Notes: generated by a model not told the origin, from the sequence alone. A stretch of DNA of 64,000 bases from JAFAMS01 sp963715815 (GCA_963715815.1 OY970278.1:1-64000), one strand, 5' to 3'; shown: positions 1-9,278, counted from the stretch's first letter. Numbers and translations are program-made.

Positions 1-2
1 GT

Positions 3-138
3 GTCGCGGGCGCCTAGTGAAACGGACTGGCGTATAGAGGACCGGACTGGCCGAATTGTGATTATCAGTAGACCGGGGCAGTTCGCCGCATACGTCGCGG
101 GCGCCAAGCGTAGGAGACTGGCGTATAGCGGAGACTGG
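3..138. repeat. Imperfect direct repeat, two copies (3-50 and 93-138)
   Basis: Both copies carry the core TCGCGGGCGCC, then a few diverged bases, then GACTGGCGTATAG, a short spacer and a second ACTGG. They are about 90 bp apart and lie beside the tRNA-like gene at 203-295. The open frame over this stretch looks like chance. The repeat could be a recombination footprint of the accessory region or simple local duplication. Confidence 0.5.
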
Positions 139-202
139 CTTTTCGGGCAATGCGTCCTTGAGAAAGCCCAAACGCGCTCTACCGCCGGCGGGAGCGCGTT
201 CA

Positions 203-295
203 GGGACTACGGAGAGGGATTCGAACCCCCGCGACGCTCATCGCGCCGTACCGCTTCCTAGGCAGCTGCATTCAACCAGACTCTGCCATCCGTCC
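203..295 (-). tRNA. Class II (Ser-like) tRNA or tRNA-derived remnant, apparent anticodon AGG
   Basis: On the minus strand a D-loop of class II type (GGTTGAA), a 5-bp anticodon stem, a long variable arm and a perfect T-loop (TTCGAAT in a GGGGG/CCCTC stem) follow in the right order and spacing for a tRNA of about 92 nt. The long variable arm and D-loop point to tRNA-Ser. The anticodon loop CTAGGAA gives AGG at positions 34-36, which is not a serine anticodon; tRNA-Ser(GGA) with an inserted A would explain it. The acceptor strand GGACGGA pairs with TCC...GTCC only if three bases (GTA) are looped out. No CCA is encoded. It is either an odd or degenerate tRNA, possibly an integration target at the edge of the accessory region. 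Confidence 0.5.
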
Positions 296-414
296 GCGAA
301 CCCGGCCATTACAAGGATGAGTACCGGGTCCCGAGCGCCTTGCGGCGCGTACCTCCAAAACTCCAGCCCTTCGCGCGTGGATGCGATCGCGAAGGCACCG
401 AACAAGCAATTGCC

Positions 415-972
415 ATGAACCCAAAACCGGCGACGTCACAACGACCAAGCCGTAAACGCCGACGACGCGTTGCGTTACGAAATGTCGATGCTTTGGTGCT
501 GCGACAACTCGAAGCCGCGCTTCGGTCCGTTCGGCATCCACGGTATTTTGCGACGGAACGTGGCTACAACAATGAGCTGTACTCTGAGCTGCGGAGACGG
601 ATGCCTTTCGCGCTTCTGATCCCTGGCACGATTCTGGAGGCGGAACACCAAAAGCGCATCAGCGTGCACGGAACAAAGAAGCGGCCCGACATCATCGTCC
701 ATCTTCCCAGGGAAGAAACCGGCGATCCGCGTGTCGGAAACGTGATGGCTATAGAGGTGAAGCGAAGAGCACGTCCGCTCCAGGCCCTGAACGATTTTCA
801 TAAGTTGGATGAGTTCTGCGCGAGGCTGCAATATCGAATCATCGTGTTCATCAATATCGACTCGCATCGTACGTTTTCGAACGTCTACGACGGAGATTAC
901 GCTGAAAGACTTCACTGTTTTTCGGTTGAGCTCGAACATGGCCAACCGAAGGTTGATCACGCTCGACCATAG
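415..972 (+). CDS. Hypothetical protein with PD-(D/E)XK nuclease-like core
   Basis: A 185-residue protein with an Arg/Lys-rich N-terminus. The middle holds RPDIIVH followed about 20 residues later by MAIEVKRR. This matches the spacing and strand pattern of the PD-(D/E)XK nuclease core (D, then E-x-K), although the full catalytic set cannot be confirmed by eye. An in-frame TTG at 340 would add 25 residues of poor quality, so the ATG at 415 is preferred. It stands alone between the tRNA-like gene and the RHH/ASCH/PIN genes. A role as a restriction-like or defence nuclease is inferred only. Confidence 0.55.
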   Translation: MNPKPATSQRPSRKRRRRVALRNVDALVLRQLEAALRSVRHPRYFATERGYNNELYSELRRRMPFALLIPGTILEAEHQKRISVHGTKKRPDIIVHLPREETGDPRVGNVMAIEVKRRARPLQALNDFHKLDEFCARLQYRIIVFINIDSHRTFSNVYDGDYAERLHCFSVELEHGQPKVDHARP

Positions 973-1378
973 ATTGACCCTGACAACCGGAGAATGCTCG
1001 CTGCTGGAGCTCGTCCTCCCGCCTCTATTGACCTAGAACAAGTCAACTGAGAAAAGCTACAAAGCACTTTCGCTTGCATACTTTATATGTGGGCGCAGAC
1101 GCCGCGCTTTCGCGCCGGCGTCCAGCAAATATTTATCTAATACAAATAGCTGCGCTAACACACGTACCGCAATGCTGGTCGGCACAAGAAAGAGACGACC
1201 AGTTTATGCAAAGATACATTAACTTCCGCAAGCTTCTGTGGGAGCTTGGCGCAGTGTCACGCGCGCGCCGCTAATTAGAGAAAGCCCTTGACTCCTCGGT
1301 CAAGGGTTTTCCATTTCGGTCACCGGCGGTGTCGGAGGCGTCAAAGGTTTTCTCGGCGAATATTACTAGCTAATAATA
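973..1378. other. Intergenic stretch; weak 66-codon frame at 1074-1274
   Basis: No convincing gene is seen. A TTG-initiated frame at 1074-1274 ends 7 bp before a strong terminator hairpin. Its C-terminal part has protein-like composition, so a small gene or a small RNA ending at that terminator is possible. No family is recognised. Confidence 0.3.
1281..1312 (+). terminator. Rho-independent terminator
   Basis: A perfect 8-bp stem CCCTTGAC / GTCAAGGG with a 6-nt loop is followed by TTTT. It would end transcription coming from the left (nuclease-like gene or a small transcript). Confidence 0.75.
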
Positions 1379-1591
1379 ATGCGCAAGACGACCAAAATGG
1401 GGCGCTATATACCGATCTGCGTGAGCGTCACACCCGGACGACACGGTGAACTCCGGCGCTTGGCAAAACGTCATGACACGTCCGTGAGCGCAATCATAAA
1501 CGCGGCGCTCGATGACCTTCTGGCGGCGAAAGCGCAGGACGACGTTAAAGAGCGTTTAGACACAGCTCCTTTACGAAAGCACCGTCAGTGA
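1379..1591 (+). CDS. Ribbon-helix-helix type DNA-binding protein, antitoxin-like
   Basis: A 70-residue basic protein. It has a short beta-strand-like segment (YIPICVSVTP), then a helix, a turn and a second helix (RRLAKRHDTSVSAIINAALDDL), which is the usual look of MetJ/Arc/CopG-type regulators. It lies just upstream of the ASCH and PIN-GNAT-ASCH genes on the same strand. That is the normal position of an antitoxin or autorepressor in a toxin-antitoxin-like operon. The partner assignment is inferred from position only. Confidence 0.6.
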   Translation: MRKTTKMGRYIPICVSVTPGRHGELRRLAKRHDTSVSAIINAALDDLLAAKAQDDVKERLDTAPLRKHRQ

Positions 1592-1623
1592 CTCGCATGC
1601 ACCCAAACGGAGGAGTACAACTC

Positions 1624-2050
1624 GTGCTCGACCTCGTAAATCGCGATGTGATTTTCAGCATCAAGCCGAAGTACGCTGACCAAATTATGGCGGGCAAAAA
1701 AAAGAGTTGAATTGCGACGGCGTTTTACAAACGAAGCCACCATAGGCGCATGCGCTTTCATCTACTCCTCAACGCCCACCAAAGCCATGGTCGGCTACGC
1801 CACGATCGCAGACGTCCGGCGGTTGCCGGTCGACGAGATATGGGAGCAATACGCCGACCAGACAGGCGTCTCACGCCAAGAGTTCGAGTCCTATTTCCGT
1901 GGTCTGAGTCACGGCTACGTCATCGCTTTGCGCGACCCGCAGCGCCTCAAGATCTCTGCCAGCATTCACTATCTGCGGGAGCGGTTCGGGTTCCGCGCAC
2001 CCCGATCGTACAAGTACGCCGGCGCCGAGTACCGCGCGTTGATCAGGTAG
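1624..2050 (+). pseudogene. ASCH/PUA-like domain protein, frame broken in an A8 run
   Basis: Starts at GTG 1624 behind a good Shine-Dalgarno (GGAGG). The first part reads through SIKPKYADQIMAGKK, and the reading continues as RVELRRRF in another frame. Together they give the hallmark of ASCH domains (SIKPKYAxxIxxGxKxxELRRR). The break lies in a run of eight A at 1696-1703; seven A would restore one continuous frame of about 140 residues. ASCH domains bind RNA or act on modified nucleosides (YqfB hydrolyses N4-acetylcytidine). The stop at 2050 is directly followed by the ATG of the PIN-GNAT gene at 2052, so the two are probably co-transcribed. The break may be a sequencing error, polymerase slippage on A8, or real decay. 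Confidence 0.65.
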
Positions 2051-2051
2051 C

Positions 2052-3546
2052 ATGGCACACGGTCGGTCATTCCTGATCGACACCAACATTATCATCAAAC
2101 TCGAAGACAATTCGCCGGTACAGGCTGAGTTTTCGGAGATGGTACGGCGCTGTAACGAGCACGCAGTCACGCTATACGTCCATGAGGTATCCCATGAGGA
2201 TATCAGGCGCGATCGGGATGCGCAGCGGCGCACGGTAACGCTCTCGAAGATTGCAAAATTCCCGCATATTAGTGGAGTACCAACTCCGCCAGCTAACGTG
2301 TTGGAGAGCCGTTTTGGCGCAATCGCCAATGAGCACGATCGAGTCGACGTTGAACTATTAAATTCCGTCGATCGCAACGTTGTAGATTTTCTCGTTACTG
2401 AAGATCTTGGAATTCATCAACGCGCACGTAGGGCAGGCCTTCAGGACCGGGTTCTTCGCGTTCGTGAAGCGCTTGATTGGCTCATCGCAGCATTCGAGCC
2501 GGCCAGGGTCGCTCTTCAACATATCGTCGAGCGTAGATGCTACCAACTCGACACAACGGACTCCATATTTGAGACGCTTCGAGAAGGCTATCCAGAGTTT
2601 GATCGGTGGTTCGCGGATGCACGACAGAGGCCATGCTGGTGCTTAGAGATAGATGGCCGGATCGCCGGCATTGTCATTCGTAAAGATAACGAGCCGCGTC
2701 GCGAAACCGATGCAATCCTTTCCGGTGATAAAATTCTTAAAATCTCGACATTTAAAGTCAAGGAGGAATACCGTGGCGAGAAACTTGGCGAACACCTGCT
2801 GAAGCAAACACTTTGGTACGCCCAACGCAATCACTACGATCTCGTCTATCTCACCGCATTCAAGGATCAACAGGAAGTTCTTGTAGACCTGTTGCTTCAA
2901 TATGGTTTCAAAGAAACCGGAACGAAACATAGCGGCGAGAGCATTTACGAAAAGTTGCTCTGCCACGGGCCAGCACGCGCACTGTCGCTTCCTCTGACCG
3001 ATGACTACGCGCAATACCCGTGCTTCCGCGAAGACTCCAAAGTGCAGGCCCTATGCGTTCCCATTCAGCCGCAGTGGTACCGGATGCTCTTCCCGGAGAA
3101 CGTTGCGCAACCGTTGTTACGGGCGGGAGTGCATCAGGCCGATGCAGGGCGCACGGCCGGTAACACGATCCTGTAAAGTGTACCTTTGCAAAGCGCGAAT
3201 CAAGAATGTTAATCCCGGCGACATTTTGCTCTTCTATCAGTCTGGCAATGAAATCGGATCGGGACATGTTCGTACGGTGGGCATTGTGGATGGATACCAA
3301 GAGATCAGCCGGCCCGAGAATCTATTGCGTGCCACGGGACGGCGCTCGGTTTACAGCGCCGATCAGCAAATCGCGATGCTTAGAGATTCATCCGTTAAGG
3401 TGCGAAACTTTCTGGTAATTGGCAAAGATTCCCACAAGGACCCCATCCCACTCGGATTGCTGAATGCGATGGGCGGCATTAAAGGCGTCCCGCAGAGCAT
3501 TCGAATGGTAAGTAAGACTGCCTACGATCAACGACACTCACACTGA
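2052..3546 (+). pseudogene. PIN - GNAT - ASCH tri-domain protein, one frameshift near 3172
   Basis: Residues 1-150 form a PIN-like RNase domain: FLIDTNIIIKLED holds the first acidic residue and FLVTEDLGIHQRA a later one. Residues about 170-310 form a GNAT acetyltransferase with the acetyl-CoA loop RGEKLG. The C-terminal part is an ASCH/PUA-like domain (NPGDILLFYQS). The frame stops at 3176, and the continuation lies in the frame ending at 3546. Removing the T at 3172 turns ATC-CTG-TAA into ATC-CGT-AAA-GTG and joins both halves into about 497 residues. The domain set suggests cleavage and acetylation of RNA or RNA-bound molecules, probably as a toxin or defence effector; this is inference. Confidence 0.7.
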
Positions 3547-3768
3547 AAACCTAGGCTATGCGTGAAGGTCGTCGGCGCCTTTGATTTTTCGCGATGCCTG
3601 AAGTCACCATTTCCCTCTATCAAGGGAATACCTATCCAGGCGCGATCGAAGGATCGGATAGGCGATACCTCTGGGAACCGCGAGGGCAATAGTCTCCAAG
3701 GCGTCTCTTAGGCCCGGACACCGCTGCAACAAAAGCACTGAGTGGACTGCAGGAGACAGAGCGCTCGT

Positions 3769-4440
3769 TTAGCTAAACTCGAGTGGTTTTAGCGCTCCAT
3801 CTGCGATCAAGTGCCGAAGGTGCTGTTCAATACCGCTAAACAACAGGCTCACGTTATCGATTAGACCCAGTTCAATGTTTCGCAAGTACGCGGCGCGCGT
3901 GGGGTTTGCGGACGTCACGATGGACTTGCTACTGTCAACCACAACAGCTTTCGCGTGAAGCACGGCTCGTTTCGAATCTTCGGTTGCTAGACCACGAGGA
4001 TCGTCGCACACGTTCGGTAAGCGCTGCCCGGGCCATTGATTCCTTACAAATCGGTCGGCGAACCGAGCCGTTATATCGCGTTCACTGGTGGTGTCGGAGC
4101 GCTGCCTTGAGATGTCGAAGCAGCAGGTCACGGCAAGGTTCGGATCACCATCCATACGCGCTGCGAGTGCCTTAAAGTATTCACGTCCGCCATACAGTGC
4201 AAAGCCGACGATTAGCACGCGTTCGCGCGCTACACGGAAGAGTTGTTCGACGACAATGGCCGTGTTGCGCGATTGTTCATGAGGGTCCGGACCCGTGGCG
4301 ACGAGTTCAATTTTTCCGCGGTCGCGTTCGACAGTCGCTCGCTCAATCGGCGAGGGCTTCGATGAGACGAGCCATTTGTTTCGCTGAAAATGCTAGGGCC
4401 GCCAGCGCAACGAGTTCGTTTGCTACGGATTTAGAGCCCG
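3769..4440 (-). pseudogene. drmC: DrmC-like phospholipase-D family protein, frameshifted
   Basis: The C-terminal 150-200 residues are intact. IELVATGPDP is followed by an open helix, then VLIVGFALY, and a single HKD-type motif HAKAVVVD with SANPT behind it. This pattern resembles DrmC, the PLD-like protein of DISARM systems. The N-terminal helical part (ANELVALAALAFSAKQ, then RLIEALAD) is in another frame that stops at 4343-4345; a 1-nt change there would fuse them. No obvious start codon is seen upstream. DrmA, DrmB or a DISARM methylase are not visible nearby, so it is an orphan here. A general PLD nuclease is the alternative. Confidence 0.6.
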
Positions 4441-4873
4441 GAATACCCCATGCCGCTTACGGCGATCTCACCAAATGGCTCGGCAAGACGTCCGTTGTCG
4501 AGTGCCAGCAGCCAGCGACCTCAGATCTTGGCTGCTTTGGCCCGCGAACATCGCGCGTCAGTCGTGCGAGGGCGCCGGGTTTAACTGCTGCGTCGGCGAC
4601 GCTCACTGTGGGGACAACTAGGCCTCGATCGAGGAGGTCATTCCGTTGCTCGCAGCTCGGCTCTGGCCATCAGAAGACACCCGTGAGAAGGGGCGCGATG
4701 CAGAAAGCGGCGCTCGTTCTGATCAGATGCGCGATGGTCAGCGCAAACGGGGTCGTTTGAGCATAGCTCGCCGCAGATCAATGCTCGCGTGAGATGATCT
4801 CAGCGGTTTCTGCCAAGCTAGCTGGCACGAATCCACCGAGCGTACCTTCAGAATCTGGAACTTCCCGTATGGA
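4441..4873. other. Stretch without an intact gene
   Basis: On the minus strand a short open piece reads LALDNGRLAEPFGEIAVSG and stops just upstream of the DrmC-like gene, so it may be the tail of a broken neighbour. I do not recognise it. No RNA, repeat or terminator is evident in the rest. Confidence 0.3.
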
Positions 4874-5648
4874 TTAATATGCCGAAGCCTTCTGGACCAC
4901 CTTACGGTGCGATGACAAAGGCACGCTGCGGAGCGATAACGCTGCTACGTGTAGGCCGATCCGCCGGTTTCTAGCCTCGATGAACCGATTGCTAAGGCGC
5001 CGATACTCCTGGGAAGAGTCGCCGTCCCATGGCACCGATCGAGTATTGAAGTCATCGAACGGAAAGGAAAAACCTCACCGCGGAGCCGCTCGGCGGTGAC
5101 GAGGTCCTGCAGCATAAAGAATTCGACGTAACCTCTGAAGTCGTCGAACAATGCGAAAAAGTCGCGGTAAGTGACCAACGTCTCACCGAGTGGGCTGCGC
5201 TGGCCGAGGTAGTGCCGGCGGATGCATTCGAGCGTGAAGATCGAACCGGTCTGCAATCTTCCTGTTGAACCCGCGGGCGCCGTTAATTGTCTGCTTGCCA
5301 TCAATCCGGTTCCCGGGAAAAATGATCATGCCGCCGATCGTGTAGCCTATTGCCCTGAACGCTTCGTGCTCTTCCTCAGCAAACAGCTCCGTGATCCGCT
5401 TCAGTCGAAACCCACCGCGTAAACGAAGGGATGACGGAGTCGCTAGATAAGCGAAGAACTCACCAAGCTCAGAGCGGTGATACAAGGTAGGTGGCCGTCG
5501 GACCCTGTCATCGAGATCGAACACGCTCCCCACTCGGTAGTGCCTTGCTCCACAGGAGCTTATGGTACTGCCGAAGAGTGGGGCTGTACGCGTCAGGGTC
5601 CTTTCCGGACGCGTCAGTCCTGAAGTCAAACGAAGTGTCGATCAGCAT
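4874..5648 (-). pseudogene. DUF6994-like protein, at least four frame breaks
   Basis: Pieces in three frames assemble in order into one recognisable protein: DTSFDFRTD, KDPDAYSPTLRQYHKLLWSK, then VFDLDD, RSELGEFF, GGMIIFPGNRIDGK, TINGARGF, then TLECIRRHYLG, SPLGETL, FFALFDDFRGYVEFF, LQDLV, then PFDDFNTRSVP and RFIEARNRRI. The order and conserved words match what I recall as the DUF6994 family, of unknown function. Breaks lie near 5525, 5238 (one extra C), 5090 and 5065. The best start is the ATG at 5648. The conserved words are intact despite the breaks, which argues against old decay. Confidence 0.6.
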
Positions 5649-6035
5649 GTGCTCCTCTCGGGCCGACTTCTTCACGGTCATCAGCACGTCTTCGTAGGGG
5701 GACTCACGGAAACGAGGAGTGAGGATGCAACCGTCGCTGCTCAACGATGTGAGTGCGTCTAGGTCTGCGCTCGTCTCCATCGGCGAGCGGATTCCCCATT
5801 TCACAATCAGCGGAATCGGGCTTAGCGTCTAGTACAAGTTCTGGAGACGCAAGGACGCGCATCCGTGGAGGTTGCGAGTGTCGACAGTTCTGGGCGTTCG
5901 ATGCTGGAGTGACCGCTTTAGCTACGTCGTTCTTTTCGGGCACAAAAGCAAGTTTTGTGGTTGTCCATGCACGCGAGGTGAAGCTTCCCGTCAACGAAGG
6001 TCGATCGGGCACAACTCGCCAGCTTCAGGCGCGAT
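5649..6035. other. Stretch with unresolved coding traces
   Basis: Open pieces exist on both strands (for example minus 5649-5804 upstream of the DUF6994-like start, and plus 5753-6035 running toward the next gene), but none forms a recognisable protein. Given the many frame breaks around it, it may hold parts of damaged genes. Confidence 0.3.
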
Positions 6036-6302
6036 GTGCTAGACATATTGAGCGAGCGACGAATAAGTGTCGCACTCTACCGAGCTGCCGAAAAGATCGC
6101 AAAGAGACCGGATACTGCGCGAGCAGAGCTAGAAGGCGTTTTCCAAGAAGCGTGTTTCTCGCACTCTCCATCCGTGAATGTCAAAAGGAGAGGCTTTGGT
6201 GCTTTAAAGGCTGCACTGCAATTTGAGGGCCGAGCTAACCACGTGTTCGATCTGTTTGCGTCAGCCGAGTTTTCCGAATCTGCCAAGACCAAAGTTTTCT
6301 GA
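6036..6302 (+). CDS. Hypothetical protein, probably C-terminal part of a larger gene
   Basis: An 88-residue largely helical frame; the coding-like sequence extends about 12 codons further upstream without a usable start. It ends 34 bp before the kinase gene on the same strand, so the two may form an operon. I do not recognise the family. A frame break upstream, as in its neighbours, would explain the missing N-terminus. Confidence 0.35.
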   Translation: MLDILSERRISVALYRAAEKIAKRPDTARAELEGVFQEACFSHSPSVNVKRRGFGALKAALQFEGRANHVFDLFASAEFSESAKTKVF

Positions 6303-6336
6303 GGCCGCCATTGTGGCGTTATCCGGTCTGCCGTAG

Positions 6337-7471
6337 GTGTCGAATCTTTCTTACGTGAGCAGACTGGGCGGAGGATCTTTTGGAGAGGTCTGGCTCGCAA
6401 AGGATTTAGGGGTTAACGATTTTAGAGCTGTAAAATTGGTATCTCCGAAGTTGATTTGAAATCTAGCAATGTATAACAATGGAGCACAATTGCTCAACGA
6501 GCTGCAGCACCCAAATGTGATTTCAGTCTACGGAACAGAAATAGGGCCAAAGACCGGATCCTCTCCAGATGTCGGGATGTACGCGATAGTCATGGAGTAT
6601 ATGAAGGACGGTTCGCTCGAGGATCGCCTGAGTAGTGGGTTTATTCCGTTGGCGGAAGGGATCCAACGAATCGGCTGCCGCCTGTCGGGGCGCCGAAAAG
6701 AGCGCACGCAAGCGGCTACGTGCATCGAGACGTCAAGCCAGCGAATATACTGATGTCCGATAGCATAACGAAATTGTCCCATTTTGGATTGTGCACTGCA
6801 ATGGTTCACGGTGCTGATCCGGCGCGGGTACGCCTTATTACAACGCGCCGGAGGTCTTACGTAGCGCCAGCGCAAGCAACTTAAGCGATGTTTACTACCT
6901 TTGGAAGTTGACACTTATATTTCTTAAAATTGTAAATGGCATGAACTTTCTCAATTGGGTTGGATCAGACGATGACTTGGAAAGAGCAATCCTAGCGGGG
7001 CGATTTCCTAGGCGAGATAATTATCAGCCGTTCATCCCAAAATCACTGATTAGGGTGATCAATAGAGGCATGAATCTCGATCCGAAAAGAAGATTTGCTA
7101 CGCTTACAGACTTCAGACATGCTATTGAGCAGGTTCCGATAGCGTATAATTGGCGTCAGACGGTGGTGGGCGATCCCGAAGAATGGCTTGGAACCGCTAC
7201 TAGAAATGCTCCGAGCACTCTCTATAGAGTGATTTGTTCAGAGAAGGCTGGATACGTCGAGCTGAGTCACTGCAAGACAGTACCTGGGAAATTTAGGAAA
7301 ATTACGTCTGATTGTCTCACAAGTACAAATTGTGCGGCATTGCGGGGACACCAAAAGGCCGTCATGGCGCGTATAACGGCGGAAGGCAATAGTTTTCTCG
7401 CTTCAGCAGTCCTTAAGCGGATTCCGTATTCTGCTCCGTCTGTGCGACGATGGCATAGCCTAATAGCGTAA
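6337..7471 (+). pseudogene. Serine/threonine protein kinase, several frame breaks
   Basis: Kinase motifs occur in the right order over different frames. They are the glycine loop RLGGGSFGEVW, the VAIK-like lysine (RAVKLVS), the hinge VMEYMKDGSLEDRL, the catalytic loop HRDVKPANIL, the activation segment KLSHFGLC, the APE motif (YYNAPEVL), and a C-lobe ending in DPKRRFATLTDFRHAIEQ. The DFG aspartate reads as His (HFG), which would abolish Mg2+ binding if real. Breaks lie after KLVSPK (about 6455), near 6680 and near 6835. About 110 C-terminal residues beyond the kinase fold resemble nothing I know. The region is visibly more AT-rich than the flanking chromosome. Its substrate is unknown. Confidence 0.65.
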
Positions 7472-7487
7472 CTTGCAAGCGGGTATC

Positions 7488-8545
7488 TTACAGCCTATCG
7501 ACGATTAACTTAGCCTCTTTGTCGGTCAACGGAGCAGGCTTTGAACCGAATCTGGCGCGCCGACGAAACCCGTGACGCCGGGGGTCTTCGGACCAGTTCC
7601 CAGGACTGGTCACTCCAGTTCATTTTGATCAGGACATAGCCTGGAAAAACTGGGGTCGCCAGCCTGCCATCTTTGAACTCAAGGTCGGGCTCCATCGGGA
7701 CGACGACGCGGAAGATTTTGTCTCGCATGTTCATCGACTGGATGCGACGCTCGATGTTCGCCTTTAGCGTGTGCTCGTTACCGACATAAGTGTTTAACAC
7801 ATACCAGCGCCCTTTCGCCGGCCTTGAGTATCGACTCTCCCAACCAGCGAAGCCGCTTGCACCTACTTCGTCTCGCTGATTGAAGAAGGATTGCCAGCAC
7901 TTTGAGGCGTTCTCGTCCTGGCCGTCTGATGCGTAGACCACGGCCATAGATGCATGGCGAAAAAGTTTCCGCGTCTTGCTCCTTCTTTGTAGAAGCGCAA
8001 CGCCTGTTATCGTCTTGCGGCGTGCCTTCGCCGTAATGATAGATGTCTCCAACGCGCTCACACGCAACGCTAGAACCGAGTCGCATCGCGTCGAGGTACA
8101 GCTTGCGTGCTTCGTCGTAATCCTGTAGACAATTACCAAGTCCGAAGTAATATGCGTCAGCTTCCGATTCGATCGTCATCCAAGGAGGCGAATTCGGCGA
8201 AATGCCTCCCGCCGCACCCATCGCTAGACTGCTAGGAACGTCGAGGCCGCCAACGTTCTCCGCAATTGCCAAGATCGTTTTGATCACATCCGACGGACTT
8301 GCTCGGAAAAATTCTCGATTGTCGGCTTCGCGATGACCGTCACGAGTCAGCTGCCTGTGCACAAGCATTTCAGCAGCATCGCAGTCTGCGAAATACTCCT
8401 GAAAAGCGAGGACGAACGGGGTTGCAACGCTCGTAACCCCAGAAAGTTCGTTGGCTCTTTGAAGCGGGTCGCGCGTCGTTTTGCCGACTTTAACCAGCCC
8501 TGGCATCGCGCTATTAACGAGCACGTAGATCCAGCCTGCAGCCAC
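7488..8545 (-). pseudogene. GIY-YIG (T5orf172-type) - Sel1 repeat - NusG N-terminal domain fusion, frame broken
   Basis: Residues 1-95 are a GIY-YIG/T5orf172-like domain (GWIYVLVNS, GLVKVGKTTRDP, REFFRASP). Sel1-like helical repeats follow (YYFGLGN, EARKLYLDAMRLGS, GDIYHYGEGTPQDD, then ALRFYKEGARRGNFFA in a second frame, then MAVVYASDG in a third). The third frame runs without a stop into a NusG-type NGN domain: RWYVLNTYVGNEHTLKANIE, FPGYVLIKMNWSD, then TPGVTGFVGAP and PLTDKEA in further frames, ending at 7488. No KOW domain is seen. At least four 1-nt breaks exist. The continuous frame across the Sel1/NGN joint argues for a true fusion. Function unknown; the NGN part suggests contact with RNA polymerase. 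Confidence 0.6.
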
Positions 8546-8583
8546 GCTCGCTCCTCCCTATCGGCGCGATAATCAAGAAAGAC

Positions 8584-9278
8584 TTACACCCATTTCGCGG
8601 CAATATCCACAAGCTTCCTGACGCCGCTCGAGACTTCACGAATAAGCGCCAGAGCCGAGATTTCCGTACCATCGAAGCGGAAGTCAACCCATACGACTCG
8701 TTCTATCTTTAGCGAAGCGTCTGGCACGGGCATTTGGGTCCTGGGATCGACTGGGACGCCATTGATGCGAACGCCCGAGCCGAACCGAACTTGATTCGGC
8801 AGCCAGCTGACGACACCACCTCCATCGCGTGATGCTGTACCTGCGGCGTCTCTTGCCGCTTTTGCGCGACGAGGCGCCCATGCTTATTTTCGTTATTCAA
8901 CTTGTTAAATGCGCCGAGCCAACTCCACTCGGAGTGATAGGGCTGAATAGACTCTAAGAATCCCCATAGATCCGGCGACACCGCTTTGAGCCCTGGATAC
9001 GATTTGGCGACGTCGCCTTCAAACTGCCTCGCATCACCGCAGATCGGGAAGTAAAACCTGTCCGTTGAGTTAGCTCCGGGACAGCACATCTCGCGGATGT
9101 CATGCGCGAGATAATCAAGAACAGATCGTTGGTTCTCGCAGAAGTTCTTGATGTCAATTTGGAGATCTGATGGAATGATCTTCTGGTAGAGAGCGCTAGC
9201 ATAGGCTTGCTCAATCTTTTTCAGGTCGATTTCGCCGCGCCTGATCAGCGCCTTAATATCCGAACTGCGCTTTCCCAT
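8584..9278 (-). pseudogene. Conserved hypothetical protein, frameshift near 8780
   Basis: The N-terminal 150 residues are helical, with an IKNFCENQRSVLDYLAHDI segment and a KLNNENKHGRL segment. This looks like a HEPN-like or other all-helical conserved hypothetical. Around SAGCRIKFGS the frame shifts; the continuation (GVRINGVPVDPRTQMPVPD ... WVDFRFDGTEISALAL) runs in another frame to a stop at 8584. The restored protein would be about 230 residues. The function is not known. It lies on the same strand as the RHH-like gene behind it. Confidence 0.5.

Noticed and set aside
340..414. TTG start for the nuclease-like gene
   Set aside because: The extra 25 residues are not protein-like and no ribosome-binding site is seen; ATG 415 is preferred.
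4197..4760. 187-codon plus-strand frame
   Set aside because: Low-quality composition and opposite to the DrmC-like coding sequence, whose motifs are clear.
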